NCBI GenBank assembly: GCA_963281255.1
Contig: OY725500.1
Coordinates: forward strand, 2,046,001 to 2,110,000
DNA length: 64,000 nt
Reading direction: 5' to 3'
DNA from: Aphrocallistes beatrix
Taxonomy: Eukaryota > Porifera > Hexactinellida > Sceptrulophora > Aphrocallistidae
Shown here: in pieces, positions 21,950 through 34,191 of the stretch
How the letters are laid out: every line of letters begins with the position of its first letter
Position numbering within the stretch: position 1 is the stretch's first letter
The notes under the pieces: generated by a model
What the model saw: the letters and a program-made list of their open reading frames with translations, nothing else
What the model was told of the DNA's origin: nothing
The model's database searches: none
Program-made: the position numbers and the translations under genes

Positions 21950-22885
21950 AAGTTTTGATAATTATTTTGAAAATTCTGTCCTTGGACCTCCCAGATTCGG
22001 TCAAAACCCCCATTTAGGGTCCAAAAAGAGATATATATCTATATCTGTAAATATAAGCCCGAATTCTTAGTTTTCACTTCCTAATATACTTTTTATCAGG
22101 GCACATATATGATTCATTGAAAATAATTGCACTACATCCAATGGAATGTAAGTTTAAGATTTTTGTCTATGATGACGTAGCATTTTTCGAAAATCCTAAC
22201 TTGGAAACTAAAAGTCGTAGACTTTCGCTCTAACTTCCTAATATACTTTTTGGAAGCTCTTTGTTCATTCAAAACTGATGGATTATACTTCGTAGTGCTA
22301 GGAATATGAATTATTTTCACAATTATCTCAAAATATTCGGGGTTATGGGCCTCAAAGAAATTTGGGGGATTTTCAGGATACTCTTGCTATTCTTTGGAAA
22401 TTTTTGGTTCGAATATACCGAAATCAGCAGTATAAATGCGATTAAATGTCTATGAATGCATTTGTTCATTATTAATAACTCATTTTGCATTCTTCTTAAC
22501 ATCTAAACATAAATCTCTATATCTTGGGACTTTAAAATTTCAATATTGACGGTATTTATAGAATTTTAACTCAAAAATGGTCTGTGATAGAGGTTTGAAA
22601 ATATCAAGAGTTGTTCCATATTATTTGGCGATGAACATAGGACAACCATTTTTTCGATATCTTTTAACTTGGTGATTTTATTCCTGATTTCCCAAAAAAC
22701 AGACATTTTTGGCCCTTTTTTTTCGAACACCGATAAAATTTACAATTTTTATCATTTTAACTTTCTTTTGGACCAATGAAGTTGCAAATATGGTAGACTA
22801 TCTAATATTCGAATTTGGAAGCATTTGATTCCTTGGTATGTCCCAAACAATTCCTTGAGTGCCAGAATTTCTACCATTAAATAAC
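21950..22885. mobile_element. Family A element, internal fragment
   Basis: Contains the A-family phrases CCTTGGACCTCCCAGATTCG, AAGTCGTAGACTTTCGCTC and CTCTATATCTTGGGACTTT. Neither TTAAGGATACC terminus is present. The right side is broken by a B element. Confidence 0.7.
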
Positions 22886-23447
22886 ATCTAAACATCCTAA
22901 ATCAACAACTTATAGTAGTACTTAACTTCAAAATATGGCATATTAAATATTTTCACATCATGACACCTTCAAAAGTGTGAAAAAGTTGTCAGTTATGACT
23001 GGGGACCCAAAAATGACCTTGTCCGATAGTATCCGCCGAAATACCATATCTATAACTTTATTTGAATATGCCATGTTGTTATTTTAAAAATGAATTCGTG
23101 CTCAGCAGTATATTTACAGCAATTTGATATATATATTTACCATATTTAGAGAATATTTTGATTGCCTTTTCCTAGCAACGTTAGGAATGTGAAAAAATTC
23201 ATGGCCGTTGCTAGGCACGGTCAAACAAAAATGTTTCCAAATATGGTCAATATATATATCAAATTGCTGGAAATCTAGTGCTGAGCATGAATTCAGCATT
23301 AAAAAGATGATCTGGCACTGTTAAAAGAAGTTATAGCTGTGGGACATTTCGCATTTAAAATGTGTCGTTTTTAAAGCGACACCAGGTGATACAAGTGGCT
23401 CAAAGTGACGAAGTATTGGGGAGTTATAAAAATCGGAATTATTGTTG
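22886..23447. mobile_element. Family B element, inverted partial
   Basis: Reverse-oriented B sequence including the central palindrome (about 23090-23300, around CCTAGCAACG) and AGCGACACCAGGTGATACAA. No terminus is seen on either side; it is fused to the next B copy. Confidence 0.7.
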
Positions 23448-24628
23448 CTAATATTTCGCCACTTAGAGCCACTTGTACCACCTGGATTCGCCTAAAAAAG
23501 GACACATTTTGTCTCATATCCATAACTTCTTTGAACCATGTCAGATCATCATTTTAATGCTAAATTCGTGCTCAGCACTAAATTTCCAGCAATTTGATAT
23601 ATATATTGGACACATTTGGAGAAATTCTTTGGCTACGGGTTCCTAGCAACGGCCAGGAATGTGAAAAAATTTCTGGCCGTCGCTATGCACGGACATCCAA
23701 AAACTTCTCCAAATATGGTCAATATGTATATCTAATTGCTGGAAATTTAGTCCTGAGCACGAATTTAGTATTAAAATGATGATCTGAAATGGTTGGAAGA
23801 AGTTATTGATCTCGAATTCCGGTGGACACGATCGAATGTGGTTATTTTTGTTGTGGCCAGTCAGCAATGACCATTTTTTCCCACTTTTGATGGAGAAAAT
23901 TTTGATATAACATATTTCGAAGTTAAGTAGTGCTATAAGTTGTCGAATAAGGATATTTGCATGTTATTTAATATTCCAAAGCAGTTAAAACTAATGGAAA
24001 TTGAGGGACATATATAAATATTTTCTGAATAATATTTTCTGAGACTTTTTTTTCAACAATTATAAAGGTGATAACTTTTTGTATATTCAACATAGGGACA
24101 CAAACTTAACGGTTTCTGATAGATCTCGAAGAGTAGAACATAATGAACAGACATAATTTTGATAATACAAATAAAAAGAGAATTAAGAAAAAAATAGTGT
24201 CAAAATTAATAAAAATAAAATTCCTCGGCTGTTTGGTGTGAATTTTTAACAATTTTCAAAATTTCAAAAATCTGTCTGTTCATTAGTTAGATCATCGATT
24301 TATGAATGAATTTGAAAAGTTTCTAATGGAATGTATGCATATTGTTTCCGATTTCTTACTTGTAAAATGACCAAATCTTTTTTTTTAAAATTTTAAGAGG
24401 ATTAGTTGGGGTCAAAGGTATAAATAGAAATGACCCAGCTTTCATTTTCATTTTACTTTCAATTAACTTTCACTTTCAATTCAACATTTCTGGACGTGTT
24501 CGGGTTAATTATTTCAATTATTAATGCAGTTTTGCAGATAACTCTGCGATTCAAATCTGCACTGAAAAAATTAAATGAATCGGTTGAAAAAGTCAAAAGT
24601 TAGCTATTATAGGAAAGGCCAACCTTAA
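23448..24628. mobile_element. Family B element, right terminus present
   Basis: Second-subtype B sequence with its palindrome at about 23560-23770 and right terminus GGAAAGGCCAACCTTAA. It holds a short unrelated insertion of CTTTCATTTTCA-like repeats near 24400-24500. The left terminus is missing at the fusion with the inverted B piece. Confidence 0.7.
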
Positions 24629-25730
24629 GAATTTGGGCTTATATTCACAGAGATAGAGAGATATCACTTTTAGACCCTAAACGGGTTTTTTTGACTGAAT
24701 ATGGGAGGTCCAAGGCCAAAACTTTCAAAATACAGTCGACTCCGCTTAATAGAGCCACTGTTTAATCGGGTCAGCCGCTTAATCGGGCCACTTTTGGCAG
24801 GACCGGAATAGCTCTCACACATAGAAGCTAATACAAAATATTTTCGGTTAATAGGGTCCTCCGCTTAGTTGGGGCAAAATGTCCTCTGACCGATGTGGCC
24901 CTATTAAGCGGAGTCGACTGTAATTATCAAAAAGTTCTCCATTTTTTCTGTATATATTATTAACGACAATTATATTCATTATTTAGCATAATAGCACATC
25001 TGGATACCTTTTTCATGATTAGATTCGGCATTTTCGAATATATTCAAAGTTCTCCATAGAATTTGTATTACAATCAAGTCAATGATAAGTCGAGAAATAT
25101 TTATTTTTTGTCAATAGAATGTTTGAGGAACCTATATATTTTGCATATATCCATTATTAAAAATCATTATTTATTATTTATCTTCAATAGTTTTTAAGTT
25201 ATGACATCGGCATCTTTCGGGACTATAGAGAGAGATTATGCTCGAACTTTACCTATAATAAGCGATATCTCACGAACAAATAGTTGGATCCGAACAAATC
25301 TTTTTTTGAAACGATCAGAATTTTATTTCTGATCCGATGATCGCTAAATATCTTATATCAAACAGGCGATTTCCCGAGCATTATATAAATGAACTCCCTT
25401 ACAGAGCTATTTTGATTGTATTGTACTTGCCCTTTCCTCTAAATCTTTGTGTTTTATAATCTCCAATGGAGCCAAAACACCTTTGAGGTCCATATCATTA
25501 AAACAATATCAAATAAGTAAGAAACTAATTGATGAATGCTCAAAAACCAATAATTTTTAATTTTTAGTAACGCTAAACTTTAGGGTGTTAACTCTTAAAA
25601 ATCAAAATAAATTCCCTTCCAACTAGTACAATCAGATGTTAGAACGCTCAGTTATACAATGGAATTAACATTAAAAAATTTGCCGTTTTCTTTTACGTCA
25701 GGCAAAGGTTTTCGAGTGCGGTATCCTTAA
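24625..25730. mobile_element. Family A element, sharing a TTAA with the preceding B copy
   Basis: Begins inside the family at AGAATTTGGGCTTATATTCA and ends with GAGTGCGGTATCCTTAA. It is interrupted by a 188-bp pogo MITE. The A and B ends meet at one TTAA, as at 12983 and near 48448. Confidence 0.75.
24733..24920. mobile_element. 188-bp pogo-type MITE (P2)
   Basis: Termini CAGTCGACTCCGCTTAATAG and the exact inverse at the right, flanked by TA (24731-24732, 24921-24922). The phrase CCGCTTAATCGGGCCACTTT is repeated inside. It splits an A element between AAACTTTCAAAATA and ATTATCAAAAAG. Confidence 0.9.
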
Positions 25731-26334
25731 ATAAAGGAAATGGTATTGGGTTATTTGAAACAGATTCACAGTATATTATTTTTGGATCGATTTGCGAGAT
25801 ATTTTAGATTTAAGTGGAATTAGCAAAGTTTTTATTAATCTTTACAGCTTACACAGTTTGTTGCATGAGTCACAAACCATTTTCCTTCCTTTAACCAAAT
25901 ACATTAATGTCATTCATATCCTTCAAAATGATTATCTTGGTGTTTAAGGAAAAATATTAAATTCCTGATGGTGATCAAGATTGTATTATTCAAAATACAA
26001 TCGTTATATCAGTGATGACATCTTTCGTAGGCTTGAAAGTGAAGACATTGTATGGGAGAGCAAACTTGGCACACGCGTGCTGTAGTATTAATGGATATCA
26101 AAGAGCTTTTAAGTGAAATTTTATCTGAGGTCAACCAATTTATTGTGATGTATTGAAAATATTCGATGTCTACACCTAACTGCGTTCATACTAAATTTAG
26201 ATAAAAATACTAATTTCGGATAACACTACTAAATCTGTGTTACACTATTTATCTTTCCAATTTCCTCAAAAGCTTGAATCAGGTGACCCCCCCATTTGCC
26301 TATAATATTTGTCTGCCGTATTTGGCTGATGTTG
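25731..26334. other. No recognised feature
   Basis: AT-rich, no ORF or repeat terminus. It ends at the target duplication of the hAT element. Confidence 0.35.
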
Positions 26335-26434
26335 CATGTAATCAGTGGCGTCAGGTTGACCAAAAAGCGGGGGGGCCAGCCGGCCAGGCCGTTGTACTAG
26401 TACTTGTATACTAAGTGCACTCAATATGTCAATA

Positions 26435-26590
26435 CAGTAAACCCTTGCTAATCAGAAGTCCGAACGGAGGAGTTCCGATTCAAAAGATATCTGTTACGAT
26501 TATGGTATATATTCCAAGTTATTTGAGAATGAGATGTTCGGATTTGCGAGGGATCAGAGTGCCAAGGTTCTGAAAAGCGGGGGGCTACTG
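26435..26590. mobile_element. 156-bp pogo-type MITE inside the hAT
   Basis: Flanked by TA; starts CAGTAAACCCTTGCTAATC and ends GGGGGGCTACTG. The termini are only partly inverted-matching. It includes the CGGATTTGCGAGG phrase of the P1 family. Confidence 0.65.
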
Positions 26591-26854
26591 TACATAAAAA
26601 AATGAATAATTGTATCAATTTTATATTCAATACTTTCAGGTTGGTATTTCATAATTGATCAATTAAAGAATCATTATTTCACGTTGTTTTTTAATCGAAC
26701 AATGGAAGTGTCTATACTCTATAGTGCTAATAATATATTACACTGAATGTGTTTCCAACCATAAATAACAAACAAATCAAGATTCTAGTAATTCAATAAA
26801 TTTTAAAATTACCAATTTCTGATTCCGATCTACATTTATTCTTGAAAATAATAA

Positions 26855-29239
26855 ATGTCTTCTTCTGAGAGTTCAGCTAAAAAGCCTAAGTTTGCACAGC
26901 CGATATTAAGCCATTTTCTCCAAGCACAATCAAGTCTATCAACACTCACTTCACCTGACTGCGATCCAGGTTCTCAGTCCCCTGAGAGCCCAAATGAATG
27001 TATTACCCTCTTACAACAGGAATCTGCAGAACAACACCAAATTACGCCACAACCACCAGTCTAAGTCGGACAAGATTTTAACCCATATCTAGTAGATTAA
27101 GAAACACATTGTCATGGCAATCAGAAGTTTAATAAAGCTTGGTTTGCTGAAATTCCCTGGCTACGTTACGATACAAATTTGGATTTGTGCTGGTGCGTTT
27201 GTGTCTGGGGTTTGAATGCTGACATGTTACCAGCTAGTGAGAACAAACACAGGTTTGCAGAGAGCAGCTTTATCACTGGATGGAATAATTGGCATGGTGG
27301 TAAGTCGAAGCTTCTGAAACATACAGGAGCTGATGCCGGTACGCTTAAGCATAATGTACATCATTATTTGGCAGATGTCAAGGCTGCTCACGAGAATCAA
27401 CTAACGATTAGGGCCCAAGTAAGCAGCACGAAGAAACGGTTAATGCAAAGGAATAGGATTGACCTTGATGCTGTTATTTCTAGCATACAACTCTTGGCTA
27501 GACAAGGAATGCCGCTACGAGGCCATGGCAAAGAAAAAGATACAGCAAATATCTGGCAGGAAGTTAAACTAATTTCAAATTTCAATGAGGATGTAAAATC
27601 ATACTTTAATTCGTCTGGATTCAAGTTTATGTCGGTACCAATACAGAATGAGTGTCACAAGATGTTAGGTGATAGTGTACTGGATATAATTGTTGAGAAG
27701 ATCAAGAGGTCCGTTTGGTTTACATGTATCATGGATGAGACTCAAGACATCTCAACCCTTGAGCAAGTTTGCATCTGTATGAGATATGTAGACGATTCAG
27801 ATCTTAGTGTGCGGGGAGATTTTTTAGGATTTCATAACATAGTTGGTACTACAGCAGTATAACTCTACAAGATACTTACCAAGACGATAAAAACTCTTGG
27901 TCTTGACATGGAGAATTGCCGAGGTCAGGCATACGATGGGGCCTCAAATGTTTCTGGTCATGTTTCTGGTTTGCAAACATTAGTTAGGAATCATCATCCA
28001 AAAGCCCTGTATTCCCACTGCGCTGGCCATAATCTTAATTTAGTGCTGAATGATGTTGCAAAGGAAGTTCGCCAGTGTTATCATATCGTGACTCTCGTAG
28101 GTAAGATCGGGATATATGTGAAGGATTCAGCGAAAAGAAAAGCATATTTCGATCAGATACGAGTTGCAAACTCAGAAAACGGTAAGATAAGCAACTCAAA
28201 TATCCGTCCCATATGTCCAACAAGATGGATTCTAAGATACCCTGCAGTCAATGCTATTTTAGAAAATTACGAGGATCTTCTTGACTTCCTGTGCTCCTCA
28301 ATTGATAACGAAAACAAGGCTCAAGGATATGTTAGAGAACTTCAACGCTTTGAAGTCTATTTTGGAGTACGCATTCTACATCGTATCTTTGGTCAAGTTC
28401 ACCCAGTTCACAATGCAATCCAATCAGAATCTATGTTACTGGGGGAGTGTTCAAGTATAGTAACTGCACTCACTGCTGCATTGAGAATAGACGGAGAATC
28501 TGTGGACATTTTTAGCGTTTTCATGACTAGCTGTAAGTCTTCGGCATTGGCTATGGGTATTGATTTGCCTGTAGTTCCTCGAGGCCTCGCGAAAATGGTG
28601 AATAGAGGAAATAAGGTTGAATGGGAAATTGATGACATCGTTGTCAATAACTATTATCATGGTATTTGGACAAAGATGTATAGCTCTTTAGTAGGTTCGC
28701 TGACAAAGCGTTTTCAAGGAAAGGCAATTGACATTGCACGGGATTTTCAAGACATTTTGTGGAATATGAGCGAAGATTCGATTTATGAATTCTCTAGCAT
28801 GAACTCGCTCATGGAGCTCTACAATACTGACATTAATTGGAAACTGTTGAAGTTGGAGATGATACAATGGGATCGTGTTAGTAAGATATCCAACCCTAAC
28901 AAACACACGACTGATATGAAGTACCTTCACAAGTATATTTCTGAGAAGTCTGATCATCGTCTAATGTGGCCTAATTTGGTGTTATTTCTTAAGCTCTACC
29001 TTCTTCTTCCTTGTACATCTTGCTCTGCCGAACGTGGATTTAGCTGCTTAAGACGAATAAAAACACATCTGCTCGGCACAATGACAGAAGACAGACTAAA
29101 TGCATGTGCATTATGCAATGTACATCATGAAATATTGGACAAATTGGATATTGGCAAAATTACTGACGGTTGGATTAAGATGAGTGAGGTCAGGATAAAT
29201 AGATTTGTACTAAGTAAAGACAGCTTAAGGGATTACTAG
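26855..29239 (+). pseudogene. hAT transposase (TTF-type finger, RNase H-like core, dimerisation tail)
   Basis: All pieces share one frame from MSSSESSAKKPKFAQP to the stop at 29237-29239, interrupted only by TAA at 27062, TAA near 27098 and TAA at 27860. The order is typical: low-complexity N-terminus; TTF-type zinc finger (KAWFAEIPWLRYD, CWCVCVWG, then KLLKHTGAD in place of the usual H-x5-H end); the MDETQDISTLEQ segment with the first catalytic Asp; ENCRGQAYDGASNVSG with the second; CAGHNLNLVLNDVAKE; CPTRWILR; and the C-terminal dimerisation region CSAERGFSCLRRIKTHLLG. About 795 codons in total, in the usual range. No frameshift. The many stop-free codons suggest loss of function was recent. 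The closest family is the ZMYM1 / 52-kDa-repressor-like hAT group. Confidence 0.9.
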
Positions 29240-29512
29240 AATAAAATTTATGACATTTCTTTGCTTATAATTTACCTATAATATCGTACAATAGCAATAA
29301 AACAATAAAATGTCATCAATAATATTTAGGATTAAAATTTCACACAGCACATTATTTACAGGTACATTGAGAAACTAGTATCAAAATACCTTCAAAATGA
29401 GCATCATTTTTGAGAAAACCGGGGGGGGCGGCCCCCCAGGTTTTTGGCTTTTTTCAAAACCGGGGGGGCGAGCCCCCCAGCCCCCCCTGAACCTGACGCC
29501 ACTGCATGTAAT

Positions 29513-30316
29513 CAGCTATAATTTAACTTTTCCCAGGATTCGATTTTGGGATAGATGTTGCTGCGGCAACTCGTGACTGTGTCCTGGTAAATTTTTAGAC
29601 TCAGTTAATTACGCCAGTCGATTTAAATTCATCTGTAACCCTAGATGAGTAATATTTTTCCCTTTATAAGAAATAAAATCGGGCCATCTTCCTCAGTGGG
29701 GTCTATTTGAAGGAGATTGACTTTCCTAAATGTTAATACTGCTTCATAAGCGTTCTTTTCTGAAAAAACCACGGCATTTTTGGTTTCCAGTTTATGGTTA
29801 TATACAATTATTTTAAGCTTATCTCCCTGCATTTGGGCATTGTCCATTTCAAATTTTTTCATTCCCAATATCGCCCCACTACGCTATTCATTCCTAAATA
29901 TTATTTCTTCGATCAAAGCAGCTCTAAATTCGCAATATTCTCTTTGAGTAGTATTTTTGTCTTTATTACACACAACAATTCCTCTTAGTACATTCTCCCT
30001 GACTCTTCACTAGATAAATACTTTTCCACTGTGTTAATATTATTTGGTGTATTGTGTTCAGTTGCCCTCCTCTTCTCAATACCTTCACGCAATGCCATCT
30101 TTTTCAACCGTATGTCCCATCTATAAAATTTACTTAGAATTATAACCAATCTCGTGACAGGCAGACACTTGATTGCTCAAGTTATTCAATCTGTCATTGT
30201 GACTTTCCTAAGAAAGCGAAAAAGCCAATGCAGAATTTTTATCAATAATTAGGGCACAAATTTATATATATTATGCAAAACTATGTTAGAAATCTTTTAT
30301 ATATACGTGTTCGCAC
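29513..30316 (-). other. Possible decayed coding remnant, family not recognised
   Basis: On the minus strand, about 30137-29990 reads KFYRWDIRLKKMALREGIEK, then KRRATEHNTPNNINTVEKYL, and a further frame at 29868-29641 reads MGMKKFEMDNAQMQGDKLK and NAVVFSEKNAYEAVLTF. The charged composition looks protein-like, but stops separate the pieces. I cannot name a family. Nothing else is recognised in this stretch. Confidence 0.3.
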
Positions 30317-31855
30317 AGCATACGTAACTATAGCCTTTCACGGTATTTAACCATGGATTACAACAGGTCTTATGTACAAAATACAAACTGTATAGCATAT
30401 CTAAATTTTGCTGAAATTCAATGGAGCGTAATGAAAATTAATACAAAAGAGGAGGAAAATTGTTATAGTTCTCTCTCTTACTACAAACTAATATGTATAC
30501 GAATAGTCCTTCATATTAATCATGACCCAATCTCCCGTGGTTATGTTAGATGTTAGATGTTTAGCTTCTTAGCTCCCGATTGGGTGCGCTCCAGGTTTTT
30601 CGCACAATTTCACTCAATTCTTGTCTCTTCTTTACCGTTGTACCGATTGGCGATCTTGGATGACAGCCAAACGCCAACATGTGTTGAGATATTTTACTCG
30701 ACGCATTGTCCAGATTATTGCAGTAGAAAGTAATCTCTTGCAGCAACGGCTTCCAGGAACCCTTTTCTAGGTGGCGTTCGTGCATCAAGAAACGTATCAC
30801 TTGTTTGACCAAGCAGTGACTTTCGGCTATCCCATCGGAATTCCGGTGTTACGGTGTGGTGTGACGTTTAGTAATCCCTAAGTCATGGCACAGCTCGTTC
30901 ACCGCTAACCTATCCACATTCTTCCCCTGAGCTGTGAGCATAATATTTGGTATGCCATGTCCACGATAGACCCATCCTTCCATGAATGCGTTAATGATGG
31001 ATGTGGTGGTCTGGTCTTTCAACGGGAATGCTTCGACGTAATGCGAGAGATTAACTATGAGTAAGAAGTGCCTGTAGCCGCCATTGAGCAATGTCATATT
31101 CAGCAGGTTAATAGTAAATTCACCTCCGTTATCTGTCTGGAAGATGTGAGGTGCTCCATGTTCACAGAATATAGAGATCATATGTTCGCATACCTTAGCT
31201 GACTTCTTTTTAAGCGCTCTCACCACAATATACTTGCTAAGCAGTCCTGGTCATCTGCTGTTCTATGCCCATCTTTACTAAACTCCTCCATGTCACCAGT
31301 TCCATGCTCTCCCTTAGCCTCTTCTTCCTCGCCGACTTGTCCGGCTGCTTCTTCGGGAAATGTGACAATTGGGGGTCCCAATTCACACTTAAATATGAAG
31401 GACAATTAGGAGGATTTATGGGCTTGGCATTTCCGAAGACCAGGTTTTCTGGAAACTTCATCACTGTACCGTCACCATGGGGAATATCGAAGTGAAGTAT
31501 TATATTCTCATCACAGAAATGTCTCGCACAGATGAAGACTCTCGCCAATTTCTATGTATCATCTCTATGGAGAAACCTTATTAATTATAAATCTCTATGG
31601 AGAAACCTTAAGGTATATTACTAAGAAAAATGTACGTGTGGATGAATACATTGGGAATCAGAAGAAAATGAATATGAAATATTGTAGGAAATACAATATA
31701 CGTAAACTAATAACGATACTTATAATATATTATACACAGCATTTTATAATAGTCAAATTTATTTCAAACATTATGGTTTGTCTACAAAATAGACTTGAAG
31801 TAATCCATGGTGAGGTAAAATTCGCACCGTGAAAAGGCTATAGTTACGTAAGCTT
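30317..31855 (-). mobile_element. THAP-integrase element, copy 1, with terminal inverted repeats
   Basis: Outer inverted repeats: left GCATACGTAACTATAGCC then TTTCACGGT; right the inverse (ACCGTGAAAAGG, CTATAGTTACGTAAGC). Coding remnants on the minus strand are a THAP finger followed by two integrase-like segments; no reverse transcriptase is seen. A second copy lies at 56635-57860 with the same coding order and the same right terminus. The target duplication is not clear. A DNA transposon using a gypsy-like integrase (as in Ginger elements) is one reading; a chimeric retroelement remnant is the alternative. Confidence 0.6.
30561..31580 (-). pseudogene. THAP-domain / integrase fusion protein remnant
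   Basis: In minus-strand order: RVFICARHFCDENIILHFDI with HGDGTVMKFP and PPNCPSYLS, matching the second half of a THAP zinc finger (C-x2-HF, then a proline-rich end before P-x-YLS). An acidic linker follows (PEEAAGQVGEEEEAKGE). Then RALKKKSAKVCEHMISIF and GAPHIFQTDNGGEF, an integrase core with the T-D-N-G catalytic Asp. Then a second integrase piece: YRHFLLIVNLSHYVEAFPLK, HGIPNIMLTAQGKN (Asp expected after T is Ala) and SDGIAESHCLVKQVI with the catalytic Glu. Frames shift at about 31226 and 30849. Two consecutive integrase-like pieces, with the second reading as the N-terminal half of the core, suggest a past duplication or template switch. Confidence 0.6.
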
Positions 31856-32036
31856 TGAAGTGTTTTTATATACTTATATTCGAGTTTTAAAATACTTAAT
31901 TAATAATAATTAATTGGACATACCTTTCTATTCTGTATATTGCTGTAAGAAATACAGTTTCATAGCTTTGATGAAGGAATAGCGAAAATGCTGAGTAATA
32001 GCATAAATATACGTTGGTACTTGAGGGTGCTTAGTG

Positions 32037-32105
32037 AATAACATCTCTAAATACGTCTCTTACTGATATAATCGATATCACTCGAAAGATTATCACTTAA
32101 TAGTT
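32037..32105. repeat. Family D repeat, small inverted remnant
   Basis: AACATCTCTAAATACGTCTC and TATAATCGATATCACTCG match the block that follows the GC-rich cassette in full D copies. Confidence 0.6.
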
Positions 32106-32216
32106 TAAAGTTGTTTTATCATCATTATTTTTCATGTAAATGTATACATATTTATTTGGAAAAGACTTTATTAATTTATTACTCGACAGTTCTTATATAC
32201 TACGTGAATTATTCTT

Positions 32217-33000
32217 ATGAATTATATTGATAAGAAGAGCGAAGCTGCCATAAAGGATTATTTCGCAACCTCAGCATCTCACACCAATATCCTTACTTCT
32301 CCAGATGCAGCTCTGTCCCAGCCAAATGATTCTTTAGAAGGTATAGATTGTAATTTTTCCGCAGGATGTGTGTCTACTCATGAAGATGCACCCAAAATTA
32401 AGAGACACCGAAAGTACTAAGGATGTCATCTGGCTAAAGGTAAAGTTAGGTGCTATCTTTCTTGCCTACTGATAGCCGAGTCTTTCTCTGTAACATGCTA
32501 TCATATGCACACAGACATGCCATAGTATGCATACAGACACGCCGTATGCATACATTCAGCAACTGTCAGTATGTTTAGCACCTCATCCAGATTGAGAACA
32601 TATTAGCATGGATTCGGGGATATATAAATCTATAAATCTATAAACTTTAACGACACGATCATACTATTCCCAAAGGATCAAACACCCCTTCCATTTATTC
32701 TGCCTCGCTGTGAAAATCGATCAATGCAGGCTATTTGGTTTGACCAATTCAATTGGTTGCGCTTAAATCCTGATGATGGGACATGTCATTGTACGTTTTG
32801 TGTTTGGGCAATTAAATATGGTCTTTTATCATCTACTGATTTAACATATTTGAGAAGGGGAAAGTGGACATTAGAGGTAGGAGGATGGGACGACAACGGA
32901 AAAGGTAAAACAGCATTAAATAAACACCAACAATCAGTTGCTCATGTGAATGCTCAATTTACGCTAAAAGTAAGTTGTCTATGCTACGAAATTTAATATT
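32217..33000 (+). pseudogene. Second hAT transposase, N-terminal part
   Basis: Two pieces in the same frame: MNYIDKKSEAAIKDYFATSA (32217-32420) and, after a stop-rich insert of about 300 bp, WFDQFNWLRLNPDDGTCHCT to LNKHQQSVAHVNAQFTLK (32724-32996). The second piece is a TTF-type zinc finger (FNWL, C-x-C-x2-C, then K-H-x5-H). The insert holds short repeated words (ATGCATACAG, AAATCTATAAATCTATAAA). The catalytic part is missing here; a matching C-terminal piece is at 36003. Confidence 0.6.
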
Positions 33001-33373
33001 TTTTCATCAAGCATTAAGTTTTAAGCATTATGAACTCTTTTTAAACAGGTAGAATTAGATCGTTCCCAAATATCGTGTTGATTGACAGCAACTTAAGACT
33101 TGAGCAACACAGGAATCGCATTGCATTACGCGCAATATTCGATTCGAATACGACTTTGTGGAGAGCCAATAATTGCTTTAATGGAAATTGAGTGATATAT
33201 ATAAATTTTATTTAAATCCTATTATCAGACTTTTTTCAGCACTTATAAGTGTGATAACTTTTTGCAAATTCAACATAGAAGCGAAAACTCAACGGTTTTT
33301 AATAGATCTCGAAGAGTAGAACAAAATGAACATATTTTTATTATTTTATATCTTATATATTAAAACGCTAGGA

Positions 33374-33412
33374 TTTGTTTGTTTGTTTGTTTGTTTGTTT
33401 GTTTGTTATTTG
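33374..33412. repeat. (TTTG)n microsatellite
   Basis: About nine consecutive GTTT/TTTG units, then a slightly broken continuation to 33420. Confidence 0.9.
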
Positions 33413-33716
33413 TTTGTCTGAATTAATTGAATAATTGGCAAGTCGTGGAGATACGAAAATTGGCATGTAGGTGTCAAATGATGAATCTAGGATTAAGTTC
33501 GAAAATCTAAGTGAAATTTTGACACTTCTGCAAAAAAATGGAAAACAAATTTCACACCTTTTCTATACAATACTATGTACGGCTTCACTCTCACAATAAA
33601 AATCATTATGCAACACTATTGTAGGATGTCATTGTTATTAATACTTCAAAGCAATAACTTATATAAATGTCTCAACTATATATTATAGTGCATGGCAGTG
33701 AAAAAAGTTATTTGTA

Positions 33717-34191
33717 CACTGCCCTACCAAAGGTATTCGTACACCCCAATAGTTCCCATACAAATTGTATAAATCGTATCTATTTTTTGAGCTAATAGTA
33801 ATAAATCAGTAACAGTTTGACTAAATTTGGCTTAAAATTCATATTCTACACACTCGATTTACTCATTGTACAGTCTCTCAACTCAATTACTCTCCTTCAA
33901 ACATAAATATTTGGACATTTACTTCATTGTGCCACATACCATAAATTAATGCCACTATATATTATGGTCTTAGTGGCACTAGGTGTCACAGGTTAAAATA
34001 TTTAACTTTAAAATAGAGTAATTGAGTTGAAAGACTATAGAATGAGTAAATCGAGTGTGTAGAATGTAAATTTTAATCCAAATTTAGTCAAACTGTTACT
34101 GATTTATTACTGTTGACTCCAAAAATAGATACGATTTATACAATTTGTATGGGAATTATTGAGGTGTACGAATACTTTTGGTAGGGCAGTG
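33717..34191. mobile_element. 475-bp Tc1-type MITE with ~185-bp inverted arms
   Basis: Flanked by TA on both sides. The termini CACTGCCCTACCAAAGGTAT and CACTGCCCTACCAAAAGTAT (inward from the right) extend into arms of about 185 bp with few mismatches. Unpaired centre only about 100 bp, no ORF. A related right half is at 44740-44960. Confidence 0.9.

Larger units (their letters stand above)
26343..29504 (+). mobile_element. Complete hAT transposon, 3,162 bp, ZMYM1-like transposase
   Basis: Exact terminal inverted repeats CAGTGGCGTCAGGTT / AACCTGACGCCACTG and exact 8-bp target duplications CATGTAAT (26335-26342, 29505-29512). The ends are G- or C-rich (GGGGGGGCCAGCC; CCCCCCAGCCCCCC). It carries one transposase gene (26855-29239) broken by stops only, plus a 156-bp pogo-type MITE in its 5' untranslated part. 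The intact ends and duplications point to a recent insertion. Confidence 0.93.

Noticed and set aside
26343-26440. CpG-island promoter for the hAT
   Set aside because: The G/C-rich runs are the element's terminal sequence and occur at the other end too.
33374-33412. Telomere-like repeat
   Set aside because: TTTG is a simple microsatellite, not a known telomeric unit, and is interior to an element.
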